Notes under the pieces: model-generated
Seen by the model: only the letters and a program-made list of their open reading frames with translations
Databases searched by the model: none
Told to the model about the DNA's origin: nothing
Assembly: GCF_011927835.1 (NCBI RefSeq)
Contig: NZ_JAATJH010000001.1
Coordinates: forward strand, 1,193,104 to 1,257,103
From: Neolewinella antarctica
GTDB lineage: Bacteria; Bacteroidota; Bacteroidia; Chitinophagales; Saprospiraceae
Direction of reading: 5' to 3'
Length of the DNA stretch: 64,000 nt
Shown here: positions 50,013 to 59,037 of the stretch, piece by piece
Layout: each line of letters begins with the position of its first letter
Position numbering within the stretch: position 1 is the first letter of the stretch
Translations under genes and position numbers: made by a program

Positions 50013-51887
50013 TCAGGGGAGTAAGTTTAGCGACCCGGTAAACCGTTTGATGACGCCGTCAGGGTACAGGACTTCGGCAACGTAGGAATACACGCCCACC
50101 GGCGCGGCTTGCCCGCCAACCGATCCGTCCCAGCCGTTGCCGAGGTCATTGACGGTTAAGTTAATTCCGTCAAAAACTTGGCTACCCCACCGGTCGAACA
50201 CGCGAAGAGAAGCGACGGAACTAACCCTCGTTTCGTCGGAGAGCACCGTAAACACGTCGTTGAAGCCATCGCCGTTGGGGCTAAAGGAAGTCGGAATATA
50301 GACGTCCCGGATCTTCAAAACAGTGATTAAGGTACTGTCCCGGGCCACGCAATTTTGTGGGGAGAGGGCGCCAAGGCGTAGAAGCAGGGTTTCGGTGGGG
50401 CGCAGGGTAAGTGAGGCGCAGCTCGGTTCGCAGTCCACCGCGGCGGGGTCGTAAGTATAGGTAGCGATGTCATAATTCGATTGCACGCTTACCCGGACTT
50501 CCTGGCCAAGGTTAATGGTTTGATTCGGACCAATATCTACTTGGAACGGAACGGGAGTTGCCAATTCCACGGCACCCGCGGCCGCGCACCCGTAGCGATC
50601 GCTGACCACGTAATCGTACACCCCGCCGGCTAGGTCGATAAAGGCGCGTTGGCCCGAAAGGGTGTCGAGATCAAAACGCACGGGATCGGCGGCACCGGCT
50701 ACGGTCAGGAGCACAACGGCACCATCCTTGACGTCGAAACACGAGGGGTCGGTGAGCTCAAACTCCGGCACCAACCCAGGGTCGGGAACGACCGTTAGCC
50801 CGAGCGTAACGATACTGTCGCAGCCGAGTGATGAGATTAGTGAATCCTCGTAGATACCACTTAAGTTGTAGCTATTAGCCCCCGTCACGTAGGTGAGCCC
50901 GGCGCAGATTGTATCCAGCACATTAATGCTGTTCGGTTGGATGGATACCGTTTTCGTGTTAGAAAATACTTGACACTTGCTGTTGAGCAAATTTGCCGGC
51001 GTAGCGGCCAGTAGGTATCGGTAGTAGTAAAAACCACTGGTTACGGTAGACGTCACGTAAACCGGATCAACCGCCCCGGGGATCGCCCGCCAATCGTCTA
51101 CCCCATCCGGGCTGATTTGCCACTGCAGGGCGGGGTCGGGGTACTGGTTGCCGATGATCTCCGCTTCCAGTACGGGAGATGCCCCTCCTTCGCAGGCTTC
51201 CAGTAATTGGGCCAAACCCAAAATGCGTGCCTCCGGGCCACAGGCGCGAAAGGTAATGTTGTCGAGGGCCAGGTCGTTACCAATTCCCCCGGGTGCGCTA
51301 TTTGTCAGGGTAAGCAGAACGTCCGTCTGGCCCGGCGCGGTCGTAAAACTGAATCCGTAAGTATTCCACCGGCTATCCTCGGCGATGGGGCCGGTGCTAA
51401 ACCGGTCCACTCCGTCGATTGCGAACGCCACGTTCGGTAATAAGTGTGCGCTCCCCGGCCCCACGACGTTGCGCACGTCGGCGGCGAACTCGTACGTGGT
51501 ATTATCGCACAGGCCAGCTATACTTTGCTCGTAGAACTTCCCCTTTTCAAAGTTGGCGTTAACGATCATCATGTAGCCGTTTGGATCGGAGCTGTTGTCC
51601 CCGAAAGCCTCCCAGGTTCTAAACCGACTGTTCCAGGCTACTCCGCCGGTGTTGTTGGTGATCGTGTAAAAACCATCATTGGGTGGTGGGTTGGTCACGT
51701 AGGTGTACCCGGGCGCAATGTCCGGATTTATCGCCAGGACGTTATCCACTCCCGAGCCAAAGTCTCCGTCCAGAAAAATGTTCTCACCGAGGTTCCCCGC
51801 GCACTGCCCCCTAAGCTCGGCCCCCGTCCCGACCAAGCCAGAACCCGAAAATAGCATTAAGTAGATGACGGTGATAAAGTGTTGCAT
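50013..51887 (-). CDS. Secreted protein with a T9SS type B (gliding-type) sorting domain
   Basis: The 624-aa product has a signal peptide (to about residue 28), an N-terminal beta-sandwich (about 45-215; ITNNTGGVAWNSRFRTWEAF, FAADVRNVVGPGSAH) that looks like a carbohydrate or surface adhesion module, two or three Ig/PKD-like domains, and a C-terminal gliding-motility-type domain: IPTSFSPNGDGFNDVFTV near 535-552, VFDRWGSQVFDG and GVYSYVAEVLYPDG. It is exported by type IX secretion, for which PorV encoded next to it is the shuttle. A half copy of the GC-rich element (50573-50590) is read as GCAAAGAV inside it. Confidence 0.9.
   Translation of the reverse strand: MQHFITVIYLMLFSGSGLVGTGAELRGQCAGNLGENIFLDGDFGSGVDNVLAINPDIAPGYTYVTNPPPNDGFYTITNNTGGVAWNSRFRTWEAFGDNSSDPNGYMMIVNANFEKGKFYEQSIAGLCDNTTYEFAADVRNVVGPGSAHLLPNVAFAIDGVDRFSTGPIAEDSRWNTYGFSFTTAPGQTDVLLTLTNSAPGGIGNDLALDNITFRACGPEARILGLAQLLEACEGGASPVLEAEIIGNQYPDPALQWQISPDGVDDWRAIPGAVDPVYVTSTVTSGFYYYRYLLAATPANLLNSKCQVFSNTKTVSIQPNSINVLDTICAGLTYVTGANSYNLSGIYEDSLISSLGCDSIVTLGLTVVPDPGLVPEFELTDPSCFDVKDGAVVLLTVAGAADPVRFDLDTLSGQRAFIDLAGGVYDYVVSDRYGCAAAGAVELATPVPFQVDIGPNQTINLGQEVRVSVQSNYDIATYTYDPAAVDCEPSCASLTLRPTETLLLRLGALSPQNCVARDSTLITVLKIRDVYIPTSFSPNGDGFNDVFTVLSDETRVSSVASLRVFDRWGSQVFDGINLTVNDLGNGWDGSVGGQAAPVGVYSYVAEVLYPDGVIKRFTGSLNLLP
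50573..50590. repeat. Half copy of the GC-rich element inside a coding sequence
   Basis: CACCCGCGGCCGCGCACC, in frame within the type B secreted protein and contributing a small Ala/Gly-rich stretch. Confidence 0.5.
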
Positions 51888-51974
51888 GCGTGGTTACCGG
51901 GGCTAGGAAAAGATTAAATTAAGACGAACCTGGGGAAGAGAGGTAGTTAAAGCAAAAATGGACGGCTCGGACAC

Positions 51975-52009
51975 AAAAAGAAAGGCACATCACGAGTGAC
52001 GTACCTTTC
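51975..52009 (-). terminator. Intrinsic terminator after porV
   Basis: On the minus strand GAAAGGTACGTCAC and GTGATGTGCCTTTC form a 14-bp stem (two G-U) with a 2-4-nt loop, followed by TTTTTG. Confidence 0.85.
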
Positions 52010-52132
52010 CTGAACTAAACCCCAGTTATAAAAAATTCTTGATCGCGCACCGTGCAAGGTCGCTTTCTTCTGTAATATTAAGGCACCCGACAAGACTATC
52101 CAATTGGGTGACGGACTTTAACGTTTGGGGGA

Positions 52133-53335
52133 CTACCGACTCGCCTGCGCTCCGAAGTCGAAAATCAGGCTAAACCGCAGCGTATTATCCAGTGGATTAC
52201 GCTGGTTGCTGGTCGGCACGAGGTAGCTAAAGTTGAGGCCAAAGATGTTGTACTTCAGGCCCACTCCGGCGGTTAGGTACTTGCGGCCGCCCTTCGTGTT
52301 GTGTTCGCTGAAGTAGCCGGCGCGCAGCGCGAACTGCTGGTCGTACCAGTACTCAGCCCCCACACTGTAGGTGAACTCACGGAACTCTTCGCCAAAACCC
52401 TCGGGTGCGTCGGCGAGTGACGAGAAGAGCGAAGAAACGGGCGACTGATCGTTCAGTTCGCGGTTCTCGACGTCGCACTCCTCCCCGGCAATGCTACAGG
52501 GCGTCGGCACGAGAAGTTTGTTCGTTTCGCCCGTGATGGTGATTTCGTTGTACTCGTCCAGGCGGAAAGTATAGGAAGCACCCACGGCGAGGTTGGCGGG
52601 GAGAAAATCGCGGATGGTATCGTTTGAGTAAGATATTTTGTTGCCAACGTTCGTGATGGCGGCACCGATCTGCAGCGCGTTGCCGTTGCTGGTCCGGTCG
52701 TTACGGTAGGTAAAGCCCAGGTCGGCAGCGAAAGCCTGTCCGGCCTCCAGAGTAACGCCGTCGACTTGCTGACCGGCGGCGAGGTTGGAGTTCACGTACT
52801 TGGCGGTCAGGCTGGCGGAGAACCGTTCGGAAAGCTTGCGCGTGTACGCCACGGCGAGCTCAAATTCGTTGGGCTTACCCGTACCGAGAGGCATGGAGTT
52901 GGCGTCGGTGAATTCGATGTCACCCAGGCTGAAGTAGCGTAAGGAAGCGCCGATCGCCTGGAATTCATCGAGCTTTTTGTAGCCGCCCAGGTAAGCCAGG
53001 TAAACGTCGTTAAGACCAAGCGCCTGCAGCCAGGGAGTGTAGGTCGCGCTGAGGGCAACGTCTTCCGCCGCAAAAGCCAGACGGGATGCATTATAGTGCA
53101 TGGAGTTAGCGTCGGCGGAAAGCGCCACGCCGGCGTCACCCATGGCGCCACCCCGCGCGTCGGGGTTGATCCGCAGGAAGGGGACGGCCGTCACAACGGT
53201 ATTAACACAGGGGCCACCATTCGTTGACACGGGCTTTCCGCTGCCATCGTCGGTACAAAACTGCGCGGAAAGCGTCGTAAGAGAAAAAAGGCATAGCGCC
53301 AGGGTGCTCAGAGAGCCGAGTAAGATTCTTTGCAT
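52133..53335 (-). CDS. porV: T9SS outer-membrane protein PorV (LptO-like)
   Basis: The 400-aa product has a signal peptide (to about residue 24) and the FadL-type beta-barrel pattern of PorV: VPFLRINPDARGGAMGDAG at about 52-70, then NSMHYNASRLAF and a long series of amphipathic strands, ending with an aromatic strand (SLIFDFGAQASR). PorV carries type IX cargo from the translocon to the attachment complex. It is followed downstream by a type B cargo gene and a terminator. porU, often the neighbour in other genomes, is not in the window. Confidence 0.93.
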   Translation of the reverse strand: MQRILLGSLSTLALCLFSLTTLSAQFCTDDGSGKPVSTNGGPCVNTVVTAVPFLRINPDARGGAMGDAGVALSADANSMHYNASRLAFAAEDVALSATYTPWLQALGLNDVYLAYLGGYKKLDEFQAIGASLRYFSLGDIEFTDANSMPLGTGKPNEFELAVAYTRKLSERFSASLTAKYVNSNLAAGQQVDGVTLEAGQAFAADLGFTYRNDRTSNGNALQIGAAITNVGNKISYSNDTIRDFLPANLAVGASYTFRLDEYNEITITGETNKLLVPTPCSIAGEECDVENRELNDQSPVSSLFSSLADAPEGFGEEFREFTYSVGAEYWYDQQFALRAGYFSEHNTKGGRKYLTAGVGLKYNIFGLNFSYLVPTSNQRNPLDNTLRFSLIFDFGAQASR

Positions 53336-53491
53336 TGGGGTTAAATACTACAGCCAGCCGGAAGGCCAGGCGTTGAGTGAGTGCTGATAAGTTTGCTAGA
53401 AAGCGTAAGACCGGTAGCCGGAAGTTTACGTTAAGAACTTTTTAACGGTTACCCTGCGAACCTTATTTCAGGGGCTTTAGCGAATGCGGGG

Positions 53492-53499
53492 CAAAAGTA
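53492..53499 (-). promoter_or_regulatory. Bacteroidota -7 box for porV
   Basis: The minus strand reads TACTTTTG, a perfect TAnnTTTG, 157 bp upstream of the porV start. This predicts a long leader of about 150 nt, unusual in this window. Confidence 0.55.
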
Positions 53500-53524
53500 C
53501 GGCGTTTGGGGGGAAGGAGGTTTT

Positions 53525-53666
53525 TAGGCGATGGGCGGGTAGGCGGTAGGCGGTAGAATCTGGGATTGGTCTTGGTACGGAGACCTTTAAGGCTTTCCCG
53601 CAGGCACTGAATTAACTGACCTACCGCCTAATCTTCCTACCGCCTAACTTTTCTACCAGCCTACTC
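53525..53666. repeat. Heptamer-repeat inverted pair, GTAGGCG type
   Basis: Left arm GGGTAGGCGGTAGGCGGTAG and right arms CTACCGCCTAATCTTCCTACC-GCC and CTACCAGCCTAC surround about 70 nt. The arcA stop codon (TAG at 53661-53663) is inside the right arm. It separates arcA from the porV promoter. Confidence 0.75.
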
Positions 53667-54920
53667 TCCCCGCTCCACCGGGCAAGTCATACAGTGGCTC
53701 CCCCCCCGCCCCCGGCTTAATTCACCGCTCGGTAAGGTGATGATCGTCCGGCTGATCGTCTCCGGGTTCAAGCCTTCGTTTTCAATGCGTTCGATCAGGC
53801 GCAGCGCGCCGGTGATGGTGTAGCCGGCGGACTGGAGCGTCTGCGCTGTGATGGGGTTGCGGTCGTAGGTCAGGGCGATACCCGGCCGGATGGCGACCAG
53901 ATTGCAGCCGTCCGTCCACTGTTCCCTTTCCTGAAACGGGCTCTCCCCCCCACCGGCGGGAATAAAGCGGGCTACGGGGTCTATTTCCGCGAGGATACAA
54001 TCTTTGAGGCTCGTGTAGGAACTCTTCGATCCGTCCGCCCGCCAGACTTCCACGCCCGCCAGGCGGCCACCGTTGCAAATGATGGGCTCGTAACAGACGT
54101 AGTCGTGGACGTCGATCTGGGTGAAGATCGTATCCAAATGCATAAAGCTTCTTTCGGCCGGGACGCTAACGCGGACGACGTTCTTCACCACGCCCCGTCT
54201 GAACAGTTCCGCCGCTAGCACCTCCAGCGAGTATTTGCTCGACCGTTCACTCTCTCCGATCAGCAGCGTATCGGCGTTGAGAATCATTACGTCACCGCCC
54301 TCGATCGCGACCTTCTGGCCGTCCTTTCCGGGGGGGAAAGCTTCTACGTCGTTGAGGTTAATCACCCGGTTTTCTCGCCAGAGCCCCTCGAAGTCCGGGT
54401 GGGCGAGAATCACCAAACGGGTCAGGAAGTTTTCCCGGCTACGCGCCGCCTTCGCGGCTTTCGTGATCAGTAAGTGATCGTTGATCGTTACGGCGATATC
54501 GCGGGTAAAGATGAAATTAGGGATGGGATCGAAGAGCCGCCGCCCCTCCGCCTCGTCGTAGCCGGTGATCAGCACGTCGGTAAGCTCGCGGGGAGAAAGG
54601 CTCATGAGGTGATCCACGTAGCGCGCGGGGAGTTCCTCAAAGTTGACGATCAATTCCAGCGCCTTGCGCGTCGCGGTGGGGTTAGCGGCGGCGGCTTCCG
54701 CGATGAGGTCGGCAATTTCGAGCACGCCCTCCTCACCGATGAAGTTGCGGAGCACCCGCGTAAAGATGTCGTGCTCCCGCTGCATTTGGGGCAGGTACAC
54801 GATGTCGTCGAAAAGAAGTTCTTCGGCGCGGCGGGGGGTGATGGTGGCGGTGCCGGCGTCGGGTCGGTGGACGATTACGCGTTTCAGGTTGGCTATTTCG
54901 GCGGTTACGTTTACTGACAT
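53661..54920 (-). CDS. arcA: Arginine deiminase
   Basis: Converts L-arginine to citrulline and ammonia. The 419-aa product is the family length, with FTRDIAV (Arg and Asp of the active site) near 145-151, EGGDVM near 205-210, FMHLDTIFT (catalytic His) near 256-264 and the nucleophile Cys in GGSHCMTCP near 405-413. All catalytic residues are present. It stands alone: no ornithine carbamoyltransferase, carbamate kinase or antiporter is adjacent, so it is not an ArcABCD energy operon here. Acid resistance or arginine catabolism are family roles. A peptidyl-Arg deiminase is unlikely by size and motif order. Confidence 0.92.
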   Translation of the reverse strand: MSVNVTAEIANLKRVIVHRPDAGTATITPRRAEELLFDDIVYLPQMQREHDIFTRVLRNFIGEEGVLEIADLIAEAAAANPTATRKALELIVNFEELPARYVDHLMSLSPRELTDVLITGYDEAEGRRLFDPIPNFIFTRDIAVTINDHLLITKAAKAARSRENFLTRLVILAHPDFEGLWRENRVINLNDVEAFPPGKDGQKVAIEGGDVMILNADTLLIGESERSSKYSLEVLAAELFRRGVVKNVVRVSVPAERSFMHLDTIFTQIDVHDYVCYEPIICNGGRLAGVEVWRADGSKSSYTSLKDCILAEIDPVARFIPAGGGESPFQEREQWTDGCNLVAIRPGIALTYDRNPITAQTLQSAGYTITGALRLIERIENEGLNPETISRTIITLPSGELSRGRGGSHCMTCPVERGE

Positions 54921-54938
54921 TAGTTTCTGTAGGGTTTA

Positions 54939-55111
54939 CCTCCGGCCCCGACTGAGTCGGGGGAGGATGAACTAGGAAAGGATGGGAAGAAAAAAGAAGT
55001 ATAGTAGAGAGCACTGGACACTACTTTTAAAAAGAAGACTTCTAGAAAAGTGTGTCCTTCTTTCATCTTCTTCTCTTCAACTTCCTCCCCCGACTCATTC
55101 GGGGCCGGAGG
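54939..55111. repeat. Long inverted repeat between prfC and arcA
   Basis: CCTCCGGCCCCGACTGAGTC + GGGGGAGGA (54939-54967) and TCCTCCCCCGACTCATTCGG + GGCCGGAGG (55083-55111) are inverted with one mismatch over about 29 bp. Each arm includes the CCCCGACT/AGTCGGGG core of the GC-rich element. It fills the spacer after prfC and could end that transcript. Confidence 0.7.
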
Positions 55112-55126
55112 AAGTTTGAGGATTCG

Positions 55127-56713
55127 TTACAACTCGGAGGTAGCATGAAACTGGATCTTCGGATGATTATCCTTAGCCATCTGCAAGGTCCAGGCGGAGT
55201 CAGCAAGATAAACCAATCGCTCTTCTTTATCCAAAGCGAGGTGTTGCCGCCGTCTCTCTTTAAACTCGTCGAGCGCCGCATCGTCGTCGCAAGTCACCCA
55301 AAGGGCTTTGTGTAGGTTCATGGGTTCGTACAGCACCGTCGCGCCGTACTCGTGTTCCAGTCGGTACTGGATGACGTCGAACTGGAGCGCGCCGACGCAG
55401 CCGATAATCTGGGCGTTATCGACGCCACGGGTGAATAGCTGGGCAACGCCCTCGTCCATCAATTGGTCGATGCCCTTGGCCAGTTGCTTCGACTTGAGCG
55501 GGTCCCCGTTGTACACCCGGCGGAACTGCTCGGGGCTGAAACTCGGGATGCCCTTGAAGTGCAGCTCCTCCCCTTCCGTCAGCGTGTCGCCGATCTTGAA
55601 GTTGCCGGAGTCGTAAAGACCCACCACGTCACCGGCGAAGGCTTCGTCAATCACTTCTTTCCGCTCGGCCATGAAGCTGGTTGGGTTAGCGAATTTCATC
55701 TTCCGTTGCTGGCGGACGTGCAGGTAATTCGTGTTCCGCTCGAAGGTACCGGAGCAGATGCGCAAGAAGGCAATCCGGTCGCGGTGCCGGGGGTCCATGT
55801 TGGCGTGGATCTTGAAGACGAAGCCGGAAAAAGTTTCCTCGTTCGGTAACACCTGGCGCTCCTCCGCCGGGCGCGGACGCGGCTCCGGGGCGATTTGCAC
55901 GAAACAGTCCAGTAACTCCTTGACGCCGAAGTTATTTACGGCGGAACCGAAAAAGACGGGGCTGACTTCCTGCTTCAGGTATTCCTCACGGTCAAACACC
56001 GGGTAAACTTCGTTGATCATCTCGACCTCTTCGCGCAGTTCTTCGGCGGCAGCCGTACCAACGAGTTGCTCCAGCTCGGGGTCCTCCAAATCATTGAACT
56101 CGATGGTTTCTTCCGGCCGGCCCTGCTTGTTGTCCGGGCGGAAAAGGACTAATCGTTTCTCGAAGACATTGTAGACGCCCTGAAAGCGGTCACCCATACC
56201 GATCGGCCAACTCAGTGGCGTACAGCGCAAGAGTAGTTTTTGCTCGACTTCATCCAGCAGGTCGAAAGATTCCTTACCCGGCCGGTCCATTTTATTGATG
56301 AACACGATTACCGGCGTCTTCCGCATCCGGCACACCTCGACGAGCTTCTCCGTCTGCTCCTCAACGCCCTTCGCCACGTCGATCACCACAATCACGGAGT
56401 CTACCGCCGTTAACGTTCGGTAAGTATCCTCGGCAAAATCCTTGTGCCCCGGCGTGTCGAGGATATTGATCTTCTTTTCCGCATAGTCAAAAGCCATGAC
56501 GGACGTCGCTACGGAAATACCCCGCTGCCGTTCGATCTCCATAAAATCCGAGGTCGTAGATTTCTTGATCTTGTTGCTCTTCACGGCCCCGGCAACCTGG
56601 ATGGCACCGCCAAAAAGGAGCAGCTTCTCGGTCAGGGTCGTCTTGCCGGCGTCCGGGTGGGCGACAATGCCGAAGGTGCGGCGGCGGGCGATCTCTTTGG
56701 TTTGGTTGGTCAT
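55127..56713 (-). CDS. prfC: Peptide chain release factor 3
   Basis: RF3 is the GTPase that removes RF1/RF2 from the ribosome after peptide release. The 528-aa product has P-loop [13 protein letters not shown] at 17-29, an RGIS-type switch near 64-67, DTPGH near 87-91, NKMD near 141-144 and the RF3-specific C-terminal domain. It is full length (family about 520-530). The start at 56713 lies 8-9 nt after TACCTTCG, so the mRNA is nearly leaderless. A heptamer-repeat hairpin lies directly upstream and tRNA-Thr is divergent beyond it. Confidence 0.96.
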   Translation of the reverse strand: MTNQTKEIARRRTFGIVAHPDAGKTTLTEKLLLFGGAIQVAGAVKSNKIKKSTTSDFMEIERQRGISVATSVMAFDYAEKKINILDTPGHKDFAEDTYRTLTAVDSVIVVIDVAKGVEEQTEKLVEVCRMRKTPVIVFINKMDRPGKESFDLLDEVEQKLLLRCTPLSWPIGMGDRFQGVYNVFEKRLVLFRPDNKQGRPEETIEFNDLEDPELEQLVGTAAAEELREEVEMINEVYPVFDREEYLKQEVSPVFFGSAVNNFGVKELLDCFVQIAPEPRPRPAEERQVLPNEETFSGFVFKIHANMDPRHRDRIAFLRICSGTFERNTNYLHVRQQRKMKFANPTSFMAERKEVIDEAFAGDVVGLYDSGNFKIGDTLTEGEELHFKGIPSFSPEQFRRVYNGDPLKSKQLAKGIDQLMDEGVAQLFTRGVDNAQIIGCVGALQFDVIQYRLEHEYGATVLYEPMNLHKALWVTCDDDAALDEFKERRRQHLALDKEERLVYLADSAWTLQMAKDNHPKIQFHATSEL

Positions 56714-56721
56714 TCGGGGGG

Positions 56722-56729
56722 CGAAGGTA
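56722..56729 (-). promoter_or_regulatory. TACCTTCG promoter of prfC
   Basis: The minus strand reads TACCTTCG, 8 nt before the prfC ATG. Confidence 0.5.
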
Positions 56730-56740
56730 AGGAAGGGTTG

Positions 56741-56863
56741 GAGGCGGTAGGCAGTAGGCGGTAGGGAATTAGGCTTAATAATTTCGCTTCGCTATTTTGG
56801 GCACCACTTCGTCTATTTAAATCGTGAGGAACTACCACCTACCAGCCTATCAGCCTACCGCCT
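56741..56863. repeat. Heptamer-repeat inverted pair, GTAGGCG type
   Basis: Left arm GAGGCGGTAGGCAGTAGGCGG and right arm ACTACCACCTACCAGCCTATC-AGCCTACCGCC, separated by about 70 nt, between prfC and tRNA-Thr. Confidence 0.72.
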
Positions 56864-56929
56864 CATTTTTCCGAAGCGAGAAAACAAAAAAAGTTACTAA
56901 AAACTATTTCACAACCCCCTCCTATCCCT

Positions 56930-56937
56930 ATCTTCGC
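56930..56937 (+). promoter_or_regulatory. TATCTTCG promoter of tRNA-Thr
   Basis: TATCTTCG lies about 11 nt before the tRNA's first base (position accurate to one or two bases). It is the same TTCG variant as at several protein genes. Confidence 0.5.
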
Positions 56938-56947
56938 GCTCCCAAAC

Positions 56948-57020
56948 GCCGCCCTAGCTCAGCTGGTAGAGCAATTCATTCGTAATGAATAGGTCATCGG
57001 TTCAAGTCCGATGGGTGGCT
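56948..57020 (+). tRNA. tRNA-Thr (anticodon CGT)
   Basis: 73 nt that fold as a standard cloverleaf: acceptor GCCGCCC/GGGTGGC (one G-U), D stem GCTC/GAGC with loop AGCTGGTA, anticodon stem ATTCA/TGAAT with loop TTCGTAA (anticodon CGT, reading ACG), variable AGGTC, T stem ATCGG/CCGAT with loop TTCAAGT, discriminator T. The 3' CCA is not encoded. Confidence 0.96.
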
Positions 57021-57041
57021 CTTCGCTAATTTACAGCACGT

Positions 57042-57078
57042 AAAAGCCCTTCCACCGTCAAACGGAGAAGGGCTTTTT
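57042..57078 (+). terminator. Intrinsic terminator after tRNA-Thr
   Basis: AAAAGCCCTTC (57042-57052) and GAAGGGCTTTTT (57067-57078) form a strong stem with a 14-nt loop and a U-run, 22 nt after the tRNA. Confidence 0.9.
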
Positions 57079-57140
57079 GATTTTCGCGGCGAGCCCGTGA
57101 AATACTTCGCAAAGGGCACGAATCGATTGATGACAAAATA

Positions 57141-57482
57141 TCAGTTGTTCTCCGTTGCGTTCGGGTTGCCTTTTTTGACGGGGCTGGTGGAGAAGATTTC
57201 GGGCGTCTGCAAGTACCTAATGGTGTCGAGTTTCTCGCTATTATCGGTGGCGATTTGGTCGGGCACTTTGTTCTTGCCGTCGTAATCGGCCGTGCCGGTG
57301 GTTAGCGAACTCTTGGTGGACTGGTCTTCGTAGGTTGAAGTCTCGCCACCACTCTTGGCGTTCACGCCGTCGGTGCTCTTCTCGGTCACGGTCGTGGTCT
57401 CGGTGCTGTCATTATCGGTGGATGCATCGCAGGATACAAAAGTTCCGAAGCTCAGCAGCAGGGCAAAAAAAGTGTATTTCAT
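57141..57482 (-). CDS. Small Ser/Thr-rich lipoprotein
   Basis: The 113-aa product has a lipoprotein signal (TFVSC, Cys19) and a mature part of low complexity, rich in Ser, Thr, Asp and Asn, with no fold I recognise. It is probably an envelope-anchored, disordered protein. The promoter TAACTTTG at 57538-57545 is a perfect match and is followed at once by a GC-rich element half copy at the predicted start of transcription, giving a leader of about 50 nt. Monocistronic; it converges with tRNA-Thr. Confidence 0.72.
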   Translation of the reverse strand: MKYTFFALLLSFGTFVSCDASTDNDSTETTTVTEKSTDGVNAKSGGETSTYEDQSTKSSLTTGTADYDGKNKVPDQIATDNSEKLDTIRYLQTPEIFSTSPVKKGNPNATENN

Positions 57483-57516
57483 CTGTTTTCAATTTATGCG
57501 TTCACGTCATCAATCA

Positions 57517-57540
57517 GGGCGCGGTCGCGGGGATGCAAAG
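57517..57540. repeat. Half copy of the GC-rich element at a promoter
   Basis: GGGCGCGGTCGCGGGGATGC + AAAG. It abuts the TAACTTTG box, so its TTTGCATCC end is shared with the -7 element and the rest forms the first transcribed bases. Confidence 0.6.
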
Positions 57541-57545
57541 TTAAT
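57538..57545 (-). promoter_or_regulatory. Bacteroidota -7 box for the Ser/Thr-rich lipoprotein gene
   Basis: The minus strand reads TAACTTTG, a perfect TAnnTTTG, 56 bp before the start codon. Confidence 0.6.
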
Positions 57546-57586
57546 TTTGGTGGAGCAGAGTGGTACGTATGACCTTGCTACCTCCA

Positions 57587-58756
57587 TCACCCCAAATTAG
57601 TAATGACGGCAGGGATACCGTACCGGTAGATTGCGCAGACCTGCCCACCGTCCTTGGGTAAAGATTCGGCGTCGGTGATGTAAACCCTGGCACCACTCTT
57701 GCGGGCACTGACGATGGCGAGATTGTACAGTTCCGTAGCGCCGGGTGCCCGGTCGTCCGTCAATTCTACCCCATTGGTCGCTGCTTCGTAGTGACCGTAC
57801 TGCACGGAACCTTCCACTACCCACAATACGGCAATCCGGCCGTTGATCGCGGCGGGTACAATGTTCATCAGGTTAGAACCGGCTTCCCCCTTGGCTAGGT
57901 TCAGGCCGTATAGTTCGTGATCCCGCTCTTTCTGCTGGGTGAAAAATCCACCCAGGGCATCAGCTGCTTTCTTATGTAGATCGGTAGTCGCTTCCTGATC
58001 CACGTTGCCACTTACGTAGCGGTCTTCGATGAGGTGGGTGTACTGGTTCGCTTCCCGGTAGATGGGAATGAGCTCGGTTACGCCAGCGAGTAAAAGGGGG
58101 CGGGTTTCGTTTTTGAGCAAAGTAGCGACGCCGCCGTCGACAATGTCGAAGTATTCTTTTACGTAGGCATTTTCGGTGTCTTTACCCGCACCGTGACCGG
58201 AAACAGTTCCCGGCCGGTCGCTACGGCCTGACCGCTGCAACTGTCGGTTGGGGTCATCCAGTAACAGAGCTGCCTCCATGTCTACGGGAATGATGCCAGT
58301 TGTCTCGATGGCGTCCAGTTGGCCGTCCCGGGCAAGAAATAATTTACAACCGCCCCGACTGAGGGTGAGCAGAAAGAATTCATCTCCCGCCCCGTTGAGT
58401 TCCTTTACTAGGGGAGCGAGCATGAACGCCGTCCCGATTTTCACACTTTCGGCTACTTCACTCCTCAGGGTGATGGTCTCAAAAACGTCCTTACCGATAA
58501 ATACCGCGAGTCCGTTACTGGAATCTTCGGAAAAGTCAAAATCCTCCACCAAATTAGTTCCTTTGGTGAGGTACTCCGTGGCTTCCAGATTCGTCATGCC
58601 CCGGCTCTCCAGGTCATTCGTTGCTTTCTGGATGGCGTTTTTAAGCCGGATGCGATCTTTCTCTTCACTGCCTACGGGAGAAGTCGGCACGTATATGGAG
58701 ATAAGCGAATCGCCGTTGGTTGTTGCTAGGGTATCGAATTGCTGTTGGGTTAACAT
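57587..58756 (-). CDS. baeRF-family protein (bacterial archaeo-eukaryotic release factor-like)
   Basis: The 389-aa product from ATG 58756 (MLTQQQFDTLATTNGDSLIS) matches the bacterial family related to eRF1/Pelota domain 2-3: SLISIYVPTSPVGSEEKDR at about 15-33, FFLLTLSRGGCKLFLARDG near 140-158 and HGAGKDTENAYVKEYFDIV near 206-224. The GGQ peptide-release loop of eRF1 is absent, so it is not a class-1 release factor by sequence; a role in ribosome rescue or stress is proposed for the group but not shown. The longer frame to 58822 adds a non-family N-terminus and is not used. Monocistronic. Confidence 0.78.
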   Translation of the reverse strand: MLTQQQFDTLATTNGDSLISIYVPTSPVGSEEKDRIRLKNAIQKATNDLESRGMTNLEATEYLTKGTNLVEDFDFSEDSSNGLAVFIGKDVFETITLRSEVAESVKIGTAFMLAPLVKELNGAGDEFFLLTLSRGGCKLFLARDGQLDAIETTGIIPVDMEAALLLDDPNRQLQRSGRSDRPGTVSGHGAGKDTENAYVKEYFDIVDGGVATLLKNETRPLLLAGVTELIPIYREANQYTHLIEDRYVSGNVDQEATTDLHKKAADALGGFFTQQKERDHELYGLNLAKGEAGSNLMNIVPAAINGRIAVLWVVEGSVQYGHYEAATNGVELTDDRAPGATELYNLAIVSARKSGARVYITDAESLPKDGGQVCAIYRYGIPAVITNLG

Positions 58757-58837
58757 AGAATAGTATTTGCTAATGAATTCACTCAAAAGGTGACCCGGTG
58801 CGGGTCGAAATATCTTCCGCACCGGACTAAAAAAGTA

Positions 58838-58869
58838 AACCTCCGCACGAGATAATCGTGGGAGGTTTA
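58838..58869 (-). terminator. Hairpin between the small membrane and baeRF genes
   Basis: AAACCTCCGCACGA and TCGTGGGAGGTTT form a 13-bp stem (one mismatch) with a short loop; on the minus strand it is followed by ACTTTTTT. It would end the 59038-59277 transcript. Confidence 0.65.
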
Positions 58870-58976
58870 AAACGAAATATCTAACGTTACTACCGCGAAA
58901 AACGCCATTAGGTTCGCTTTAGCTTTAGCTTACGGTAGCTAACACGGTGATTACGCACGGCCGTCCACCCAGTTTC

Positions 58977-58997
58977 TTTGCACCCGCGGCCTCGCCC
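58977..58997. repeat. Half copy of the GC-rich dispersed element
   Basis: CTTTGCACCCGCGGCCTCGCC, one base from consensus, in the 3' spacer of the small membrane gene. Confidence 0.5.
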
Positions 58998-59037
58998 TCT
59001 TTACAATAAAGAAAAAACGGAGCCGGGGCAAAAATTG

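Noticed and set aside
53661-54920. Peptidyl-arginine deiminase (as in Porphyromonas) instead of ArcA
   Set aside because: Length, motif order and the C-terminal GGSHCMTCP match free-arginine deiminase, and there is no signal peptide.
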